Shown: positions 16,467 through 25,589, counted from the stretch's first letter. The stretch is DNA of 64,000 nucleotides from Asaia bogorensis (GCA_945869965.1 CAMBRC010000002.1:1-64000), one strand, 5' to 3'. Notes: generated from the sequence alone by a model not told the origin. Numbers and translations: made by a program.

Positions 16467-16475
16467 TTTTTGTTC
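16461..16475. promoter_or_regulatory. Candidate LexA (SOS) box
   Basis: GTTC-ATTTTTT-GTTC, an exact match to the alphaproteobacterial LexA consensus GTTC-N7-GTTC. It overlaps the start codon of the minus-strand hypothetical gene ending at 16466. A looser inverted repeat, TTGTTCT...AGAACAA, lies just beyond it. Confidence 0.55.
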
Positions 16476-16653
16476 TTAACATCAGACAGAGAACAATGCA
16501 AGAATATTTTTTCAGGTTTTTTAGCGCGGCCGGGGTTTGGCGAGGCAGGCGCTCAAGTGCCCGGAAAGAAATTTGTTTTCAGAGGGATAAGGTCCAGGGG
16601 CTTGGCCCCTGGCGGGTGCAGGGCAGCGCCCTGCCCTATCCCTTCTGGCGCCG
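16467..16653. repeat. Gap with GC-rich double-hairpin repeat (family B)
   Basis: Past the LexA-type box, 16588-16640 holds hairpins CCAGGGGC-3-GCCCCTGG (16594-16612) and GCAGGGC-3-GCCCTGC (16618-16634), a family B copy at the end of the TRAP operon. No gene was recognised in the gap. Confidence 0.65.
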
Positions 16654-17940
16654 CTACCCCATGACCAGCCGGGGCAGCAACAGGGCGATGTCGGGGGCCA
16701 TCATCAGGAGGGCGATGAGGACCAGCATGGCGCCGACGAAGGGCAGTGCGCCGGCGATGACGTCGCCGATGGCGCCGCGGGCGCGCAGGCCCTGGACGAC
16801 GTAAAGGTTCAGGCCGACGGGCGGGGTGATCAGGGCGGCTTCGATCAGGATGGTGAGCACGATGCCCCACCAGACCGGGTCCCAGCCGAGGCCGAAGACG
16901 ACCGGGGCGATGAAGGGGGTGGTCAGGATCATCATGGAGATCGTTTCCATGAAGCAGCCGAGGATCAGGTAGAAGACGATGATCAGCAGCATGGTGCCGA
17001 TGGCGCCGAGGCCGAGGGATTTGATGGCCTCGGCGATGCCGTCGGTCAGGCCGATGGCGCCGAGGACGAAGTTGAGGAACTGGGCGGCCAGGATGATCAG
17101 CATGATCATCGCGGTGGTGCGCATGGTGCCTTCGGCCACCGCGCGGAGCATGGGCCAGGAGATGGCGCGTTCCCAGGCGGCGAGGATGAGGGCGGCGATG
17201 ACGCCGAGCGAGGCGGCTTCGGTGGGGGTGGCGAAGCCGGCGTAGATCGAGCCGACGACGACGAGGAAGATCAGGGCGGGCGGAATCAGGGTGGGCAGGC
17301 CGGAGATGCGTTCGCGCCAGGAGGTGATGACCCGCTGGCCGCCCTTGGAGCGGGTGATCAGGCAGGCGATGACGACGATGACCATGAACAGGAAGGCGAG
17401 CAGGAAGCCGGGGACGAAGCCCGCCAGGTAAAGCCGGGGGACGGAGGTGTTGGTCAGCAGGCCGTACAGGATGAAGTTGATCGAGGGCGGGATGAGGATG
17501 CCCAGGGTGCCGCCGGCGGCGATGGTGCCGAGGAACAGGCGTTCGTCGTAGCCGCGTTTCTGGATTTCGGGGATGGCGACGGTGCCGATGGTGGCGGCGG
17601 TGGCGACCGAGGAGCCGGAGGTGGCGGCGAAGAGGGTGCAGGTGCCGATATTGGCGTGCATCAGGCCGCCGGGCAGCCAGGAGAGCCATTGGGCGATGGC
17701 GGCATAGACCCGGGCGGCGATGCCGGCGCGGAGCAGGATTTCGCCGAGCATGACGAAGAGCGGGATGGAGATCAGGATGTATTCGCTGCTGGCGTTCCAG
17801 GCGACGTCGCCCATGGCGCGGTGCAGCGGCATCATGGCGAAGAACTGGTTCAGCGCCAGGCCGAGCACGCCCATGACGGCGGCGACGGGGACGCTGAGGG
17901 CGAGCATGCCGACCAGGAGGGCGAGGGCGCTGGCGAGCAT
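16654..17940 (-). CDS. TRAP transporter large permease (DctM family)
   Basis: 428 aa, the usual length for DctM. About 12-13 hydrophobic helices, with family markers 'SSEYILISIPLFVMLGEILLR', 'GTCTLFAATSGSSVATAATIG', 'GTLGILIPPSINFILYG' and 'ATPTEAASLGV'. It forms the sodium-driven transmembrane channel of a tripartite ATP-independent transporter. It is encoded 3 bases after the small permease, downstream of the binding protein. Substrate class: dicarboxylate-like or other organic acids are typical, but it cannot be fixed here. Confidence 0.93.
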   Translation of the reverse strand: MLASALALLVGMLALSVPVAAVMGVLGLALNQFFAMMPLHRAMGDVAWNASSEYILISIPLFVMLGEILLRAGIAARVYAAIAQWLSWLPGGLMHANIGTCTLFAATSGSSVATAATIGTVAIPEIQKRGYDERLFLGTIAAGGTLGILIPPSINFILYGLLTNTSVPRLYLAGFVPGFLLAFLFMVIVVIACLITRSKGGQRVITSWRERISGLPTLIPPALIFLVVVGSIYAGFATPTEAASLGVIAALILAAWERAISWPMLRAVAEGTMRTTAMIMLIILAAQFLNFVLGAIGLTDGIAEAIKSLGLGAIGTMLLIIVFYLILGCFMETISMMILTTPFIAPVVFGLGWDPVWWGIVLTILIEAALITPPVGLNLYVVQGLRARGAIGDVIAGALPFVGAMLVLIALLMMAPDIALLLPRLVMG

Positions 17941-17943
17941 GGG

Positions 17944-18549
17944 TCAGGCCTGCCGTTTGGAGATGGGGAGGGATTCGAGTTCCTGACGGATCTCGTCATC
18001 CTGGCTGGAGGCGCCGGCCAGGGCGGCGACGGCGGCGAGGTCGCCGCGTGCCAGGGCGGCCATGGTGCGCAGCAGGGCCAGGGCGAGGGCGGCGGCGAAC
18101 AGGGCGATGCCGGCGACCCAGGCGCCCTGCGGCCAGACCAGGGCGATGCGCAGGGTGGTGTTGGAGCGGATGCCGTCCTGGAGTGCCACCAGCCAGAGGG
18201 AATAGGTGCGTTCGAGCAGGACGGCGATGAACAGGCCCATGGCGAGCAGGGCGACGATGTCGCACAGGGCGCGCATGCGGGGGCCGAAGAGGCCGTATAG
18301 CGCGTCGATGCGGACATGGCCGCGGGTGACGAGGACATGGGCCATCGACCAGCTGGTGGCGACGGCGAAGAGGTAGCCGGCGATTTCGTCCGAGCCGGTG
18401 AAGCTGAAGGCGGTGCCGATCAGTGGGCTGAGGACCTTGCGCAGCAGGACCTCGGCGGTGACCACCAGGGCGGCGAGGAGGAGCATGGCGGCGCCTGCCC
18501 AGGCGGCGGTGCGCGAGAGTGCCGCGAGTGCGGTCCAGAGTTTGTCCAT
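17944..18549 (-). CDS. TRAP transporter small permease (DctQ family)
   Basis: 201 aa with four hydrophobic segments (about residues 15-38, 55-75, 95-115, 135-155) and the conserved 'RGHVRIDALYGLFGPRMRALCD' loop after TM2. This is the membrane partner of the large permease that follows 3 bases later. The C-terminal tail (about residues 165-201) is longer and more charged than in minimal DctQ proteins. Upstream lies a 160-base gap filled by GC-rich repeats that separates it from the binding-protein gene. Confidence 0.9.
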   Translation of the reverse strand: MDKLWTALAALSRTAAWAGAAMLLLAALVVTAEVLLRKVLSPLIGTAFSFTGSDEIAGYLFAVATSWSMAHVLVTRGHVRIDALYGLFGPRMRALCDIVALLAMGLFIAVLLERTYSLWLVALQDGIRSNTTLRIALVWPQGAWVAGIALFAAALALALLRTMAALARGDLAAVAALAGASSQDDEIRQELESLPISKRQA

Positions 18550-18570
18550 TTTTGGCGCCTTCAGGGAAGG

Positions 18571-18712
18571 GAAGGAAGGCCGGGCTCTGCCCAGACCCGC
18601 GTCGTGCCTAGCACGCTTTCGCGCGACGGGCCGAGCCCCTGGACCTCATGAAAAGGGGTCTGGGGCCGCCGGCCCCAGCGGGTCCAGGGCAGAGCCCTGG
18701 CCTTGCTTTGCT
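18571..18712. repeat. GC-rich double-hairpin repeats (family B), inverted pair inside TRAP operon
   Basis: A reverse copy (18571-18650) and a forward copy (18655-18712, hairpins CTGGGGCC-3-GGCCCCAG at 18660-18678 and CCAGGGC-3-GCCCTGG at 18684-18700). The pair fills the 161-base space between the dctP-like and dctQ-like genes and could reduce read-through, giving more binding protein than permease. Confidence 0.7.
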
Positions 18713-19790
18713 AGTTGGCCTTGGCGGTCAGCCCGTAGGTCTTGCCGACCAGGTTGTTCCAGGTGGCGGCGCATTCGGTGCCGCAGCGCTTGGCCCAGTT
18801 GGGCAGGACCACTTCGTTCAGCGCCTTTTCGCGGGCGGCGACGTCGGCCGGGGACGGCTTGACCAGGGCGAGCTTGCCGACCGGGCCTTGGGTGCAGGTG
18901 CCGGTGCCGGTGGCGCAGAAGATGCCTTCGTCGGATTCGGCGGCGATGACTTTCCAGCTTTTTTCTTCGAGTGCCTTGAACTGGGCGGTCATGAAGTCCT
19001 GGGTGGGCTTGGAGAGCTTGGCCCAGGTGGCGTTGTTCACGGCCCAGAAGCCGATGGTGTAGTTCACTGGGAGCCAGAGCAGGGACTGGGTGACTTCGGT
19101 CCATTTGGCCTTGTAGCCGGGCATGGTGCCGGTGATGCCGCAATCGACGACGCCCTTTTCCAGGGCGGGGAGGACTTCGGCGAAGGCGATGGTCACGGGG
19201 ATGCCGCCGAGTGCGGTGATGAAGTCGCCCTGGGAGGTGCCTTGGACGCGGACCTTCTTGCCCTTGAGGTCGGCGGTGCCCTTGACGTCGCCACGGCACC
19301 AGATGACCTGTTCGGGAAAGACGAAGGTGGCGAGGATGGAGGCGCCGTGCTTTTCGCGCATGACCTTCTGCATCTCGGGCAGCCAGGTGTCGACCACGGC
19401 GCGGGCGGATTTGAAGTCGCGGGCGACGCCGGCGATGTCCGCGGCTTCGATGATGGCGCTGCCTTCGTCGACATAGATCGGCAGGGCGGCGGCGAAGTCG
19501 AACACGCCTTGCTTGAGGAGGCGGAGGATTTCGGTGCCCTTGAGGTTCAGCTCGGTCTGGGCGCGGGCGTTGCCCTTGAGGGCGCCGTTGGAGGCCTTGG
19601 GCAGTTCCTCGGCCCAGAACGGCTTTTCGAGCAGGGCCCAGTTGTTCAGGAAGCCCCAGGTGCCGACGACGTTGAACTCGCGCTTGTCCAATGTTTGGGA
19701 GGCAGCGGGGGTTTGGGCGGTGGCGGCGGTGGTCATGACGCCGAGAGCGAGTGCCGTGGCCAGTCCGGCGGCTGCGAGCTTGAATGCCAT
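18711..19790 (-). CDS. TRAP transporter substrate-binding protein (DctP family)
   Basis: 359 aa periplasmic receptor. The signal peptide MAFKLAAAGLATALALGV...ATA is cleaved near residue 25. The mature protein has the TRAP features 'VGTWGFLNNWALLEKPFWAE', 'KKVRVQGTSQGDFITALGGI' (substrate-contacting Arg in KVRV) and 'VTIAFAEVLPALEKGVVDCG' (the E-x3-AL-x2-G element). A pair of cysteines near the C-terminus (RCGTECAATW) is unusual and may form a disulfide. First gene of the operon with the two permease genes; repeats separate it from them. The ligand is unknown. Confidence 0.92.
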   Translation of the reverse strand: MAFKLAAAGLATALALGVMTTAATAQTPAASQTLDKREFNVVGTWGFLNNWALLEKPFWAEELPKASNGALKGNARAQTELNLKGTEILRLLKQGVFDFAAALPIYVDEGSAIIEAADIAGVARDFKSARAVVDTWLPEMQKVMREKHGASILATFVFPEQVIWCRGDVKGTADLKGKKVRVQGTSQGDFITALGGIPVTIAFAEVLPALEKGVVDCGITGTMPGYKAKWTEVTQSLLWLPVNYTIGFWAVNNATWAKLSKPTQDFMTAQFKALEEKSWKVIAAESDEGIFCATGTGTCTQGPVGKLALVKPSPADVAAREKALNEVVLPNWAKRCGTECAATWNNLVGKTYGLTAKAN

Positions 19791-19949
19791 CGCGTGATAT
19801 CCCCTGTTTGCCCGGGCTTGCCGGTTGTTCCTTGCCTCGACGCACTAGGGCATGCGGTGGTGGGCAGACAAGCGAAACTTGCGGCGCGCTGCCTTCGGAC
19901 GGGGGATCGCGGTGTGGATTACCTGGTCACGGCGTGGGCCAAGCCAGCC
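19791..19949. other. Upstream region of the TRAP operon
   Basis: Should contain the operon promoter on the minus strand. No regulator gene or clear operator was seen. Confidence 0.3.
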
Positions 19950-20040
19950 AGTGGAGGAACGTTTTCGCTTCTTTTTTCAAAAAGAAGTACTTGTTCTTTT
20001 TTGAAAAAAAGAACCAAAAAACTTTTTTCCGCTTGTGCCG
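19950..20040. repeat. AT-rich hairpin repeats (family A), head-to-head pair
   Basis: A degenerate forward copy with hairpin CTTCTTTTT-2-AAAAAGAAG (19968-19987) and a reverse copy with hairpin GTTCTTTTTT-2-AAAAAAGAAC (19993-20014) plus tail CAAAAAACTTTTTTCCG. The hairpins are only 5 bases apart, so this looks like the arrangement around the 3951-4712 SDR gene but with no gene between. Confidence 0.7.
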
Positions 20041-20070
20041 GGTGGGTGATCGAGGGTGGGGTTGGCGTGG

Positions 20071-20442
20071 CTACTTTACGGCGTACCCGCGGTCCGTGAG
20101 GCAGGTGGTGCGGGTTTTGTCGTAGGCGGCGTGCTTTTCGCGGTGTTCGGCGGATTGGCTGCGGTGGCGCATTGCGGCGGTGGCGGCACCGGCGGCGGCG
20201 GCCTTGGTGGGGTCGCCGGAGAGGAGGCCGGAAGCGGCACCGGCGGCGGCACCCTTGGAGGCATCGGTGGTGAGGCTGGGGGCTGGGACGTCGGGGTTGA
20301 AGCCGGTGCGCTGGCGGGCGAGGTCGGCGCAGGCGCGCTGGTCGGTTTGCTGCTGGGTGGCGGATTGGTTTTTCAGCGGGGTGATGGTTTCGGCGTGGGC
20401 GGCGGTGGCGACGAGGAGGAGTAGCGGGAGGAGGAGACGCAT
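20071..20442 (-). CDS. Small secreted protein with alanine/glycine-rich centre
   Basis: 123 aa. Signal peptide MRLLLPLLLLVATAAHA; the mature part begins ETITPLKNQSATQQQTDQRACADLARQRTGFNP, then has an Ala/Gly-rich segment (KGAAAGAASGLLSGDPTKAA), and ends in a charged helix with CLTDRGYAVK. The overall shape (Q-x2-D-x2-C, Gly/Ala-rich mid-section, Y-x-RTTC-L-RGY) resembles small periplasmic glycine-zipper-containing proteins, but I assign no function. Its stop lies close to the AT-rich repeat pair. Confidence 0.65.
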   Translation of the reverse strand: MRLLLPLLLLVATAAHAETITPLKNQSATQQQTDQRACADLARQRTGFNPDVPAPSLTTDASKGAAAGAASGLLSGDPTKAAAAGAATAAMRHRSQSAEHREKHAAYDKTRTTCLTDRGYAVK

Positions 20443-20473
20443 TGGGGGGACCTGATGTGGGGTGGTGCGGCCA

Positions 20474-20516
20474 GAGCCCGCCTCCGGCTCCCCCCGCCCA
20501 AGCGCGAGGGGAGAGA
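20474..20516. repeat. Short interspersed repeat (family C)
   Basis: A segment around CCTCCGGCTCCCCCCGCCCA followed by AGCGC-GAGGGGAGAGA. It recurs almost identically at 55106-55147. It sits immediately next to a family B copy. Confidence 0.6.
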
Positions 20517-20523
20517 AGAGTCA

Positions 20524-20573
20524 TGGGGGTCCGGGGCCTCAGGCCCCGGCGGGTCGAGGGCGGCGCCCTCGCC
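20524..20573. repeat. GC-rich double-hairpin repeat (family B)
   Basis: Hairpins CCGGGGCC-3-GGCCCCGG (20531-20549) and CGAGGGC-3-GCCCTCG (20555-20571), ending at the ilvD stop codon. It may act as a transcript end for ilvD. Confidence 0.7.
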
Positions 20574-22427
20574 TTACTTGCGGCGAAGCTGGCTGACGTC
20601 GCGCACGGCGCCGCGGGCGGCGGAGGTGGTGAGGGCGGCGTAGGCTTGCAGCGCCTGGGTGACGTTGCGCGGGCGCGGCAGGGGCTGCCAGGCGTCGAGG
20701 CCCTTTGCTTCCATGGCGGCGCGGCGGGTGGCGAGTTCGGCGTCGGTCAGGCGGACGTTGATGGTGCGGTTGGGGATGTCGATGTCGATGGTGTCGCCTT
20801 CCTGGACCAGGCCGATGGTGCCGCCCTCGGCGGCTTCGGGGGAGCAGTGGCCGATGGACAGGCCCGAGGTGCCGCCGGAGAAGCGGCCGTCGGTGACCAG
20901 GGCGCAGGCTTTGCCGAGGCCGGTGGATTTCAGGTAGCTGGTTGGGTAGAGCATTTCCTGCATGCCGGGGCCGCCTTTGGGGCCTTCGTAGACGATCACG
21001 AGGACGTCGCCGGCTTTGATTTTCTTGGACAGGATGGCTTTGACGGCGTCGTCCTGGCTTTCGAAGCGGCGGGCGGGGCCGCTGAATTTCAGGATGCTAT
21101 CGTCGACGCCGGCGGTTTTCACGATGCAGCCTTCTTCGGCGATGTTGCCGAACAGGATGGCCAGGCCGCCATCTTTGGAGAAGGCGTGGTCGAGGGTGCG
21201 GATGACGCCCTTGGTGCGGTCAGTGTCGAGGTCGTCCCAGCGCGAGGACTGGCTGAAGGCGGTCTGGGTGGGGACGCCGCCGGGTGCGGCGCGGAAGAAT
21301 TTTTGGACGCTGGGCGAGGGGTGGCGGGCGATGTCCCAGCCGTCGAGCGCTTCGCCCATGGTCTTGGCGTGGACGGTGGAGACGTCGCGGTGGATCAGGC
21401 CCGCCCGGTCGAGCTCGCCGAGGATGGCGGGGATGCCGCCGGCGCGGTGGACGTCTTCGACATGGACGTCGGCGATGGCGGGGGCGACCTTGCACAGGCA
21501 GGGGACGCGGCGCGAGAGGCGGTCGATGTCGGCCATGGTGAAGGGGATTTCGCCTTCCTGGGCGGCGGCGAGGAGGTGGAGCACGGTGTTGGTGGAGCCG
21601 CCCATCGAGATGTCCAGCGTCATGGCGTTCTCGAAGGCTTCGAAATTGGCGATGTTGCGCGGCAGGACGGAATAGTCGTCGTGCTCGTAATGGCGCTTGG
21701 TGATCTCGACGATGACGCGGCCGGCTTCCTCGAACAGGGCCTTGCGGTCGCTGTGGGTGGCGAGCACGGTGCCGTTGCCGGGGAGGGCGAGGCCGAGGGC
21801 CTCGGTCAGGCAGTTCATCGAGTTGGCGGTGAACATGCCGGAGCAGGAGCCGCAGGTCGGGCAGGCCGAGCGCTCGATGGTGGCGACCTCTTCGTCCGAG
21901 TATTTCTCGTCGGCGGCGTAGATCATGGCGTCGATCAGGTCGATCGAGCGCTTGTGGCCCTTCAGCTCGATCTTGCCGGCCTCCATCGGGCCGCCGGAGA
22001 CGAAGACGACGGGGATGTTCAGGCGCATGGCGGCCATCAGCATGCCTGGGGTGATCTTGTCGCAGTTGGAGATGCAGACCAGGGCGTCGGCGCAATGGGC
22101 GTTGACCATGTATTCCACGGCGTCCGCGATCAGCTCGCGCGACGGCAGGCTGTAGAGCATGCCGTCATGGCCCATGGCGATGCCATCATCGACCGCAATG
22201 GTGTTGAATTCCTTGGCGATACCGCCGACCGCCTCGATCTCGCGGGCGACGAGCTGGCCAAGGGGCTGGAGGTGGACGTGGCCGGGGACGAACTGGGTGA
22301 AGGAGTTGGCGATGGCGATGATCGGCTTGCCGAAGTCGCCATCCTTCATGCCGGTGGCGCGCCACAGGCCGCGGGCGCCGGCCATGTTGCGGCCATGGGT
22401 GGTGGTGCGGGAGCGGTATGCGGGCAT
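20574..22427 (-). CDS. ilvD: Dihydroxy-acid dehydratase
   Basis: 617 aa, matching the usual length of IlvD. It dehydrates 2,3-dihydroxy-isovalerate and -methylvalerate to the 2-keto acids of valine and isoleucine synthesis. Markers: start [20 protein letters not shown], cluster ligands in NCDKITPG and [12 protein letters not shown], and '[21 protein letters not shown]' near the C-terminus with the catalytic-loop Ser. The ATG at 22427 is chosen because the conserved N-terminus begins there and AGGAACC precedes it. Divergent from a serine hydrolase gene with only 52 bases between. No other ilv gene is in the window. Confidence 0.96.
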   Translation of the reverse strand: MPAYRSRTTTHGRNMAGARGLWRATGMKDGDFGKPIIAIANSFTQFVPGHVHLQPLGQLVAREIEAVGGIAKEFNTIAVDDGIAMGHDGMLYSLPSRELIADAVEYMVNAHCADALVCISNCDKITPGMLMAAMRLNIPVVFVSGGPMEAGKIELKGHKRSIDLIDAMIYAADEKYSDEEVATIERSACPTCGSCSGMFTANSMNCLTEALGLALPGNGTVLATHSDRKALFEEAGRVIVEITKRHYEHDDYSVLPRNIANFEAFENAMTLDISMGGSTNTVLHLLAAAQEGEIPFTMADIDRLSRRVPCLCKVAPAIADVHVEDVHRAGGIPAILGELDRAGLIHRDVSTVHAKTMGEALDGWDIARHPSPSVQKFFRAAPGGVPTQTAFSQSSRWDDLDTDRTKGVIRTLDHAFSKDGGLAILFGNIAEEGCIVKTAGVDDSILKFSGPARRFESQDDAVKAILSKKIKAGDVLVIVYEGPKGGPGMQEMLYPTSYLKSTGLGKACALVTDGRFSGGTSGLSIGHCSPEAAEGGTIGLVQEGDTIDIDIPNRTINVRLTDAELATRRAAMEAKGLDAWQPLPRPRNVTQALQAYAALTTSAARGAVRDVSQLRRK

Positions 22428-22479
22428 GTTGGTTCCTCCAGATCGCGACAGGGTACAGGCTCGGGCTATAATTCCAAGC

Positions 22480-23574
22480 ATGGAACGCCGGGATGTCCTG
22501 ATTGCAATGGGGGGGCTGGGGATGGCTGCAACGCCGGCGGTGGCTGCATGGGCGCGGGTGACGCCGGCGGAGGCAGGGTTTGTGCCGGACCTGGCGGAGC
22601 GGTTGGCTGCCAGGTTGGGCGATGGCGGGTTGCCGGATATTCATTCGGTACTGGTGGCGCGCGGCGGGAAGCTGGTGCTGGAGCACTACGGGGCGGGGCG
22701 GGACGATGCCTGGGGGCGCGATCTCGGGGTGGTCAGGTTCGGGCCCGAGGTGCTGCATGACGTGCGCTCGGTGAGCAAGAGCGTGGTCGGGCTGTTGTAC
22801 GGGATTGCGCTGGGGCGCGGGCTGGTGCCGGGGCCGGAGGCGGGGTTGCTGGCGCAGTTTCCGGAGTATGGCGATTTGGCGGGCGATCCCGGGCGGGCGG
22901 GGATCACCGTGCGGCATGCGCTGGACATGACGATGGGGACGGATTGGGACGAGATGAGCGTGCCCTATAGCGATCCGCGCAACAGCGAGATTGCGATGGA
23001 GATGGCGGCGGACCGGCTGCGCTTTGTTTTGGGCGGGCGGATGGTGCAGGCGCCCGGGCGGGGGTGGACGTATTGCGGGGGCGCGGTGGCGGTCATTGGG
23101 GCGTTGATCGCGCGCGGGGCGAGGATGTCGCTGGAGGCGTTTGCGGCCGAGGCGTTGTTTGGGCCGTTGGGGATTGCGCGGTTTGAGTGGGCGCGCGGGG
23201 CCGATGGGGTGGTTTCGGCGGCATCGGGGTTACGGTTGCTGCCGCGCGATTTGCTGCGGATTGGGCAGGTGATGCTGGAGGGCGGGGCGGGGGTGGTGCC
23301 GAAGGGGTGGGTTGAGGCGTCGATGATGCCGGCGGTGCCGGCGATGGATGGGCTGGGCTATGGGCGGTTTTGGTATATGGGCGAGGGGCCGGTGCTGGGG
23401 GCGGCGCGGCGGTGGGCGGCGGGGTTTGGCAATGGCGGGCAGCGGCTTTGGGTGATGCCGTCGTTGGGGCTGACGGTGGCGATTACGGCTGGGCGGTATA
23501 ATCAGCGGGATCAGTGGGTGGCGCCGACGAAGATCTGGCGGGAGATCGTGCTGGCGGGTGTTGTGCGGGCATAG
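22480..23574 (+). CDS. Serine hydrolase, beta-lactamase/class C family
   Basis: 364 aa. The SxxK catalytic motif is S97-V-S-K100 in '[15 protein letters not shown]'. The second-motif Tyr appears in WTYCGGAV, and a terminal [13 protein letters not shown] takes the place of the KTG-like box. The N-terminus [23 protein letters not shown] looks like a signal peptide, so the enzyme is probably periplasmic. Family members include esterases, D-aminopeptidases and EstB-like proteins; a true beta-lactamase role is not implied. Divergent from ilvD. Confidence 0.85.
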   Translation: MERRDVLIAMGGLGMAATPAVAAWARVTPAEAGFVPDLAERLAARLGDGGLPDIHSVLVARGGKLVLEHYGAGRDDAWGRDLGVVRFGPEVLHDVRSVSKSVVGLLYGIALGRGLVPGPEAGLLAQFPEYGDLAGDPGRAGITVRHALDMTMGTDWDEMSVPYSDPRNSEIAMEMAADRLRFVLGGRMVQAPGRGWTYCGGAVAVIGALIARGARMSLEAFAAEALFGPLGIARFEWARGADGVVSAASGLRLLPRDLLRIGQVMLEGGAGVVPKGWVEASMMPAVPAMDGLGYGRFWYMGEGPVLGAARRWAAGFGNGGQRLWVMPSLGLTVAITAGRYNQRDQWVAPTKIWREIVLAGVVRA

Positions 23575-23668
23575 GGCGGGCGTTGCGGCGTGCGGCGAAC
23601 CGGCGAAGACTATGCGGCGACTCGAGGGACGACCGATCGGCGGCGCCCGGCGGGAATGGAGGTTGGCG

Positions 23669-24133
23669 ATGGGCGGTTTGGGCAAGGCGGTGCTGGCGGG
23701 TGCTGCGGTCTTATGGGCGAGTGCCGCGGTGGCGGGGCCGTTGCCGACCGGGGGGGTGACCGCGCAGGAAGTGGCCGGGGTGATGCGCGGGATGAAGCTG
23801 GCGACCGAGATCACTACGGACAAGGATGGCGATCCGCTGATCTACAGCAACTCGGGCGGGCGCAAGTTCGGGGTGTATTTTTATCCGTGCAAGGGACCGC
23901 GCTGTGGCTCGATCCAGTTCTCGTCGGGGTTCGAGGGGGCGGCCGGGGGCACCGTGGCGAAGGTGGCGGATTGGAACCGCACCAAGCGCTTCGGGCGGGC
24001 GTATATCGATGGCGGCAAGCTGTATGTCGAGATGGACATGGATGTGGAGCGCGGGGCGACCACCGAGGCGCTGGCGAATAATTTCGAGCGCTGGGCGGCG
24101 GTGCTGGAGCAGTTTCCGAAGTATTTCCAGTAA
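23669..24133 (+). CDS. Secreted YbjN-domain protein
   Basis: 154 aa. Signal peptide MGGLGKAVLAGAAVLWASAAVA; the mature part 'VTAQEVAGVMRGMKLATEITTDKDGDPLIYSNSGG' and 'FGRAYIDGGKLYVEMDMDVERG' follow the YbjN pattern (sensory or chaperone-like fold, function unclear). A Cys pair (PCKGPRCGS) suits a periplasmic protein. GGAGG lies 6 bases before the ATG at 23669, which also begins the signal peptide. One base separates its stop from the convergent methyltransferase stop. Confidence 0.8.
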   Translation: MGGLGKAVLAGAAVLWASAAVAGPLPTGGVTAQEVAGVMRGMKLATEITTDKDGDPLIYSNSGGRKFGVYFYPCKGPRCGSIQFSSGFEGAAGGTVAKVADWNRTKRFGRAYIDGGKLYVEMDMDVERGATTEALANNFERWAAVLEQFPKYFQ

Positions 24134-24134
24134 A

Positions 24135-24734
24135 TTAGGGGCGACGCCAGACGACGCAGAGGTTGTTGGCGGGCATTTCGATCACCTCTGGGCCGGTGAG
24201 GCCGGCCTGGAGGGCGAGGGCGTTGACGGCTTCCAGGTCACGCAGGCCCCAGGCTGGGTTTTGGGCGCGCAGGCTGGCGTCGAATTCCTGGTTGCTGAGG
24301 GCGGTGAGGATGCCCGCCCGGCGGTACGGGCCGTACAACATGAGGGCGCCGCCAGGGGGTAGGACGCGCCCTGCCCCGGCCAGCAGGCCCTCGGTGGCGG
24401 CCCAGGGGGCGATGTGGGTCATGTTGCAGGACAGGACGATGTCGAAGGCGCCGGTCACGGGCCAGTCCGGTTGGGCGGCGTCCAGGGCGATGGCGGCGCG
24501 GACGTTGGGCTGGGCGGTGCACCAGGCGTCGATGCTGGCGCAGCGGTCCGGGTCGGGGTCGGAGGGTTGGAAGTCCAGGCCTGGCAGGGCGGCGGCGAAG
24601 TAGGCGGCGTGTTCGCCGCTGCCGCTGGCGATTTCGAGCAGGCGGCCGGTGGCGGGGGCGAGGCGGCGCAGGACGGCCAGGATGGGGTCGCGGTTGCGCA
24701 GGGTGGCCGGGGCGTGGTGGCGGGGGTCGGTCAT
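24135..24734 (-). CDS. DUF938 SAM-dependent methyltransferase-like protein
   Basis: 199 aa. It opens HHAPATLRNRDPILAVL, as in DUF938 proteins, followed by the SAM-binding motif LLEIASGSGEHAAYFAAALP, then 'FQPSDPD' for the ribose-contacting acid and 'IVLSCNMTHIAPW' in the acceptor strand. A class I methyltransferase fold is clear; substrate unknown. The ATG at 24734 is the first Met before the conserved N-terminus. Divergent from mazG (60 bases). Confidence 0.87.
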   Translation of the reverse strand: MTDPRHHAPATLRNRDPILAVLRRLAPATGRLLEIASGSGEHAAYFAAALPGLDFQPSDPDPDRCASIDAWCTAQPNVRAAIALDAAQPDWPVTGAFDIVLSCNMTHIAPWAATEGLLAGAGRVLPPGGALMLYGPYRRAGILTALSNQEFDASLRAQNPAWGLRDLEAVNALALQAGLTGPEVIEMPANNLCVVWRRP

Positions 24735-24794
24735 GGCGGCATTTGCCCTGGTTTGGGAGCGGCCGTAAACCGGCGGGAGTTGCGGGAGTGGGCG

Positions 24795-25589
24795 ATGGAC
24801 GAGGCTGAGCGGGAAATGCGGCGGTTGCTCGACATCATGGCGGCGTTGCGGGCGCCGGTTGCGGGGTGTCCGTGGGATGTCCAGCAGGATTTTGACAGTA
24901 TCGCGCCGTATACCATCGAGGAGGCGTACGAGGTGGCGGATGCCATTGCGCGGCGGGATTTTGCCGCGTTGCCGGATGAGTTGGGGGATTTGCTGTTCCA
25001 GGTGGTTTATCACGCGCGGATGGCCGAGGAGGCCGGGCTGTTCGGGTTTGCCGAGGTGGCGCGGGCGATTTCGGACAAGATGGTGCGGCGGCATCCGCAT
25101 GTGTTCGGTGAGGCCGCGGCGCGGGATGCGGGGATGCAGCGCGCGGCGTGGGAAGAGCAGAAGAAGGTTGAGCGGGTGGCGCGGGCGGAGGGGGGGACCT
25201 TGGCGGGGATTCCGCTGGGGCTGCCGGCGCTGACGCGCGCGGCGAAGTTGACGGCGCGGGCGGCTCGGGTGGGGTTTGACTGGCCGGATGCCGGCTCGGT
25301 GCTGGACAAGCTGGACGAGGAGGTGGGGGAGTTGCGGGCCGAGCTGGGCGGTGCTGACCCGGTGCGGTTGCAGGACGAGGTGGGGGATTTGCTGTTTGTG
25401 CTGGCCAATCTGGCGCGCAAGCTGGAGCTGGACCCGGAGGAGTGTCTGCGCGCGGCGAATGCGAAGTTTGCCCGGCGATTTGGTTTCATCGAGGCGGGGC
25501 TGGCGGTGCAGGGGCGGGAGCCGGCGGAGGCGTCGCTGGATGAGATGGAAGCCTTGTGGGTGGCGGCGAAGCGGGAGGAACGAGCGTGA
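24795..25589 (+). CDS. mazG: Nucleoside triphosphate pyrophosphohydrolase
   Basis: 264 aa, two MazG repeats as in the E. coli-type enzyme. The first domain has CPWDVQQDFDSIAPYTIEEA and 'DELGDLLFQVVYHARMA'; the second has 'KLDEEVGELRAEL' and 'QDEVGDLLFVLANLARKL'. The E-x2-E and E-x2-D metal-binding acids are present in both. It hydrolyses NTPs/dNTPs to the monophosphate and PPi, cleansing abnormal nucleotides. Its TGA overlaps the GTG start of the next gene (GTGA), so translation of the pair is likely coupled. Confidence 0.93.
   Translation: MDEAEREMRRLLDIMAALRAPVAGCPWDVQQDFDSIAPYTIEEAYEVADAIARRDFAALPDELGDLLFQVVYHARMAEEAGLFGFAEVARAISDKMVRRHPHVFGEAAARDAGMQRAAWEEQKKVERVARAEGGTLAGIPLGLPALTRAAKLTARAARVGFDWPDAGSVLDKLDEEVGELRAELGGADPVRLQDEVGDLLFVLANLARKLELDPEECLRAANAKFARRFGFIEAGLAVQGREPAEASLDEMEALWVAAKREERA

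Noticed and set aside
20574-22427. The two IlvD-type genes as a recent duplication
   Set aside because: The cysteine contexts and lengths differ by subfamily (sugar-acid type versus true IlvD); they are ancient paralogues.
20442-22760. 772-codon plus-strand open frame opposite ilvD
   Set aside because: Gly/Asp/Val-rich shadow of ilvD, which has all family motifs on the minus strand.
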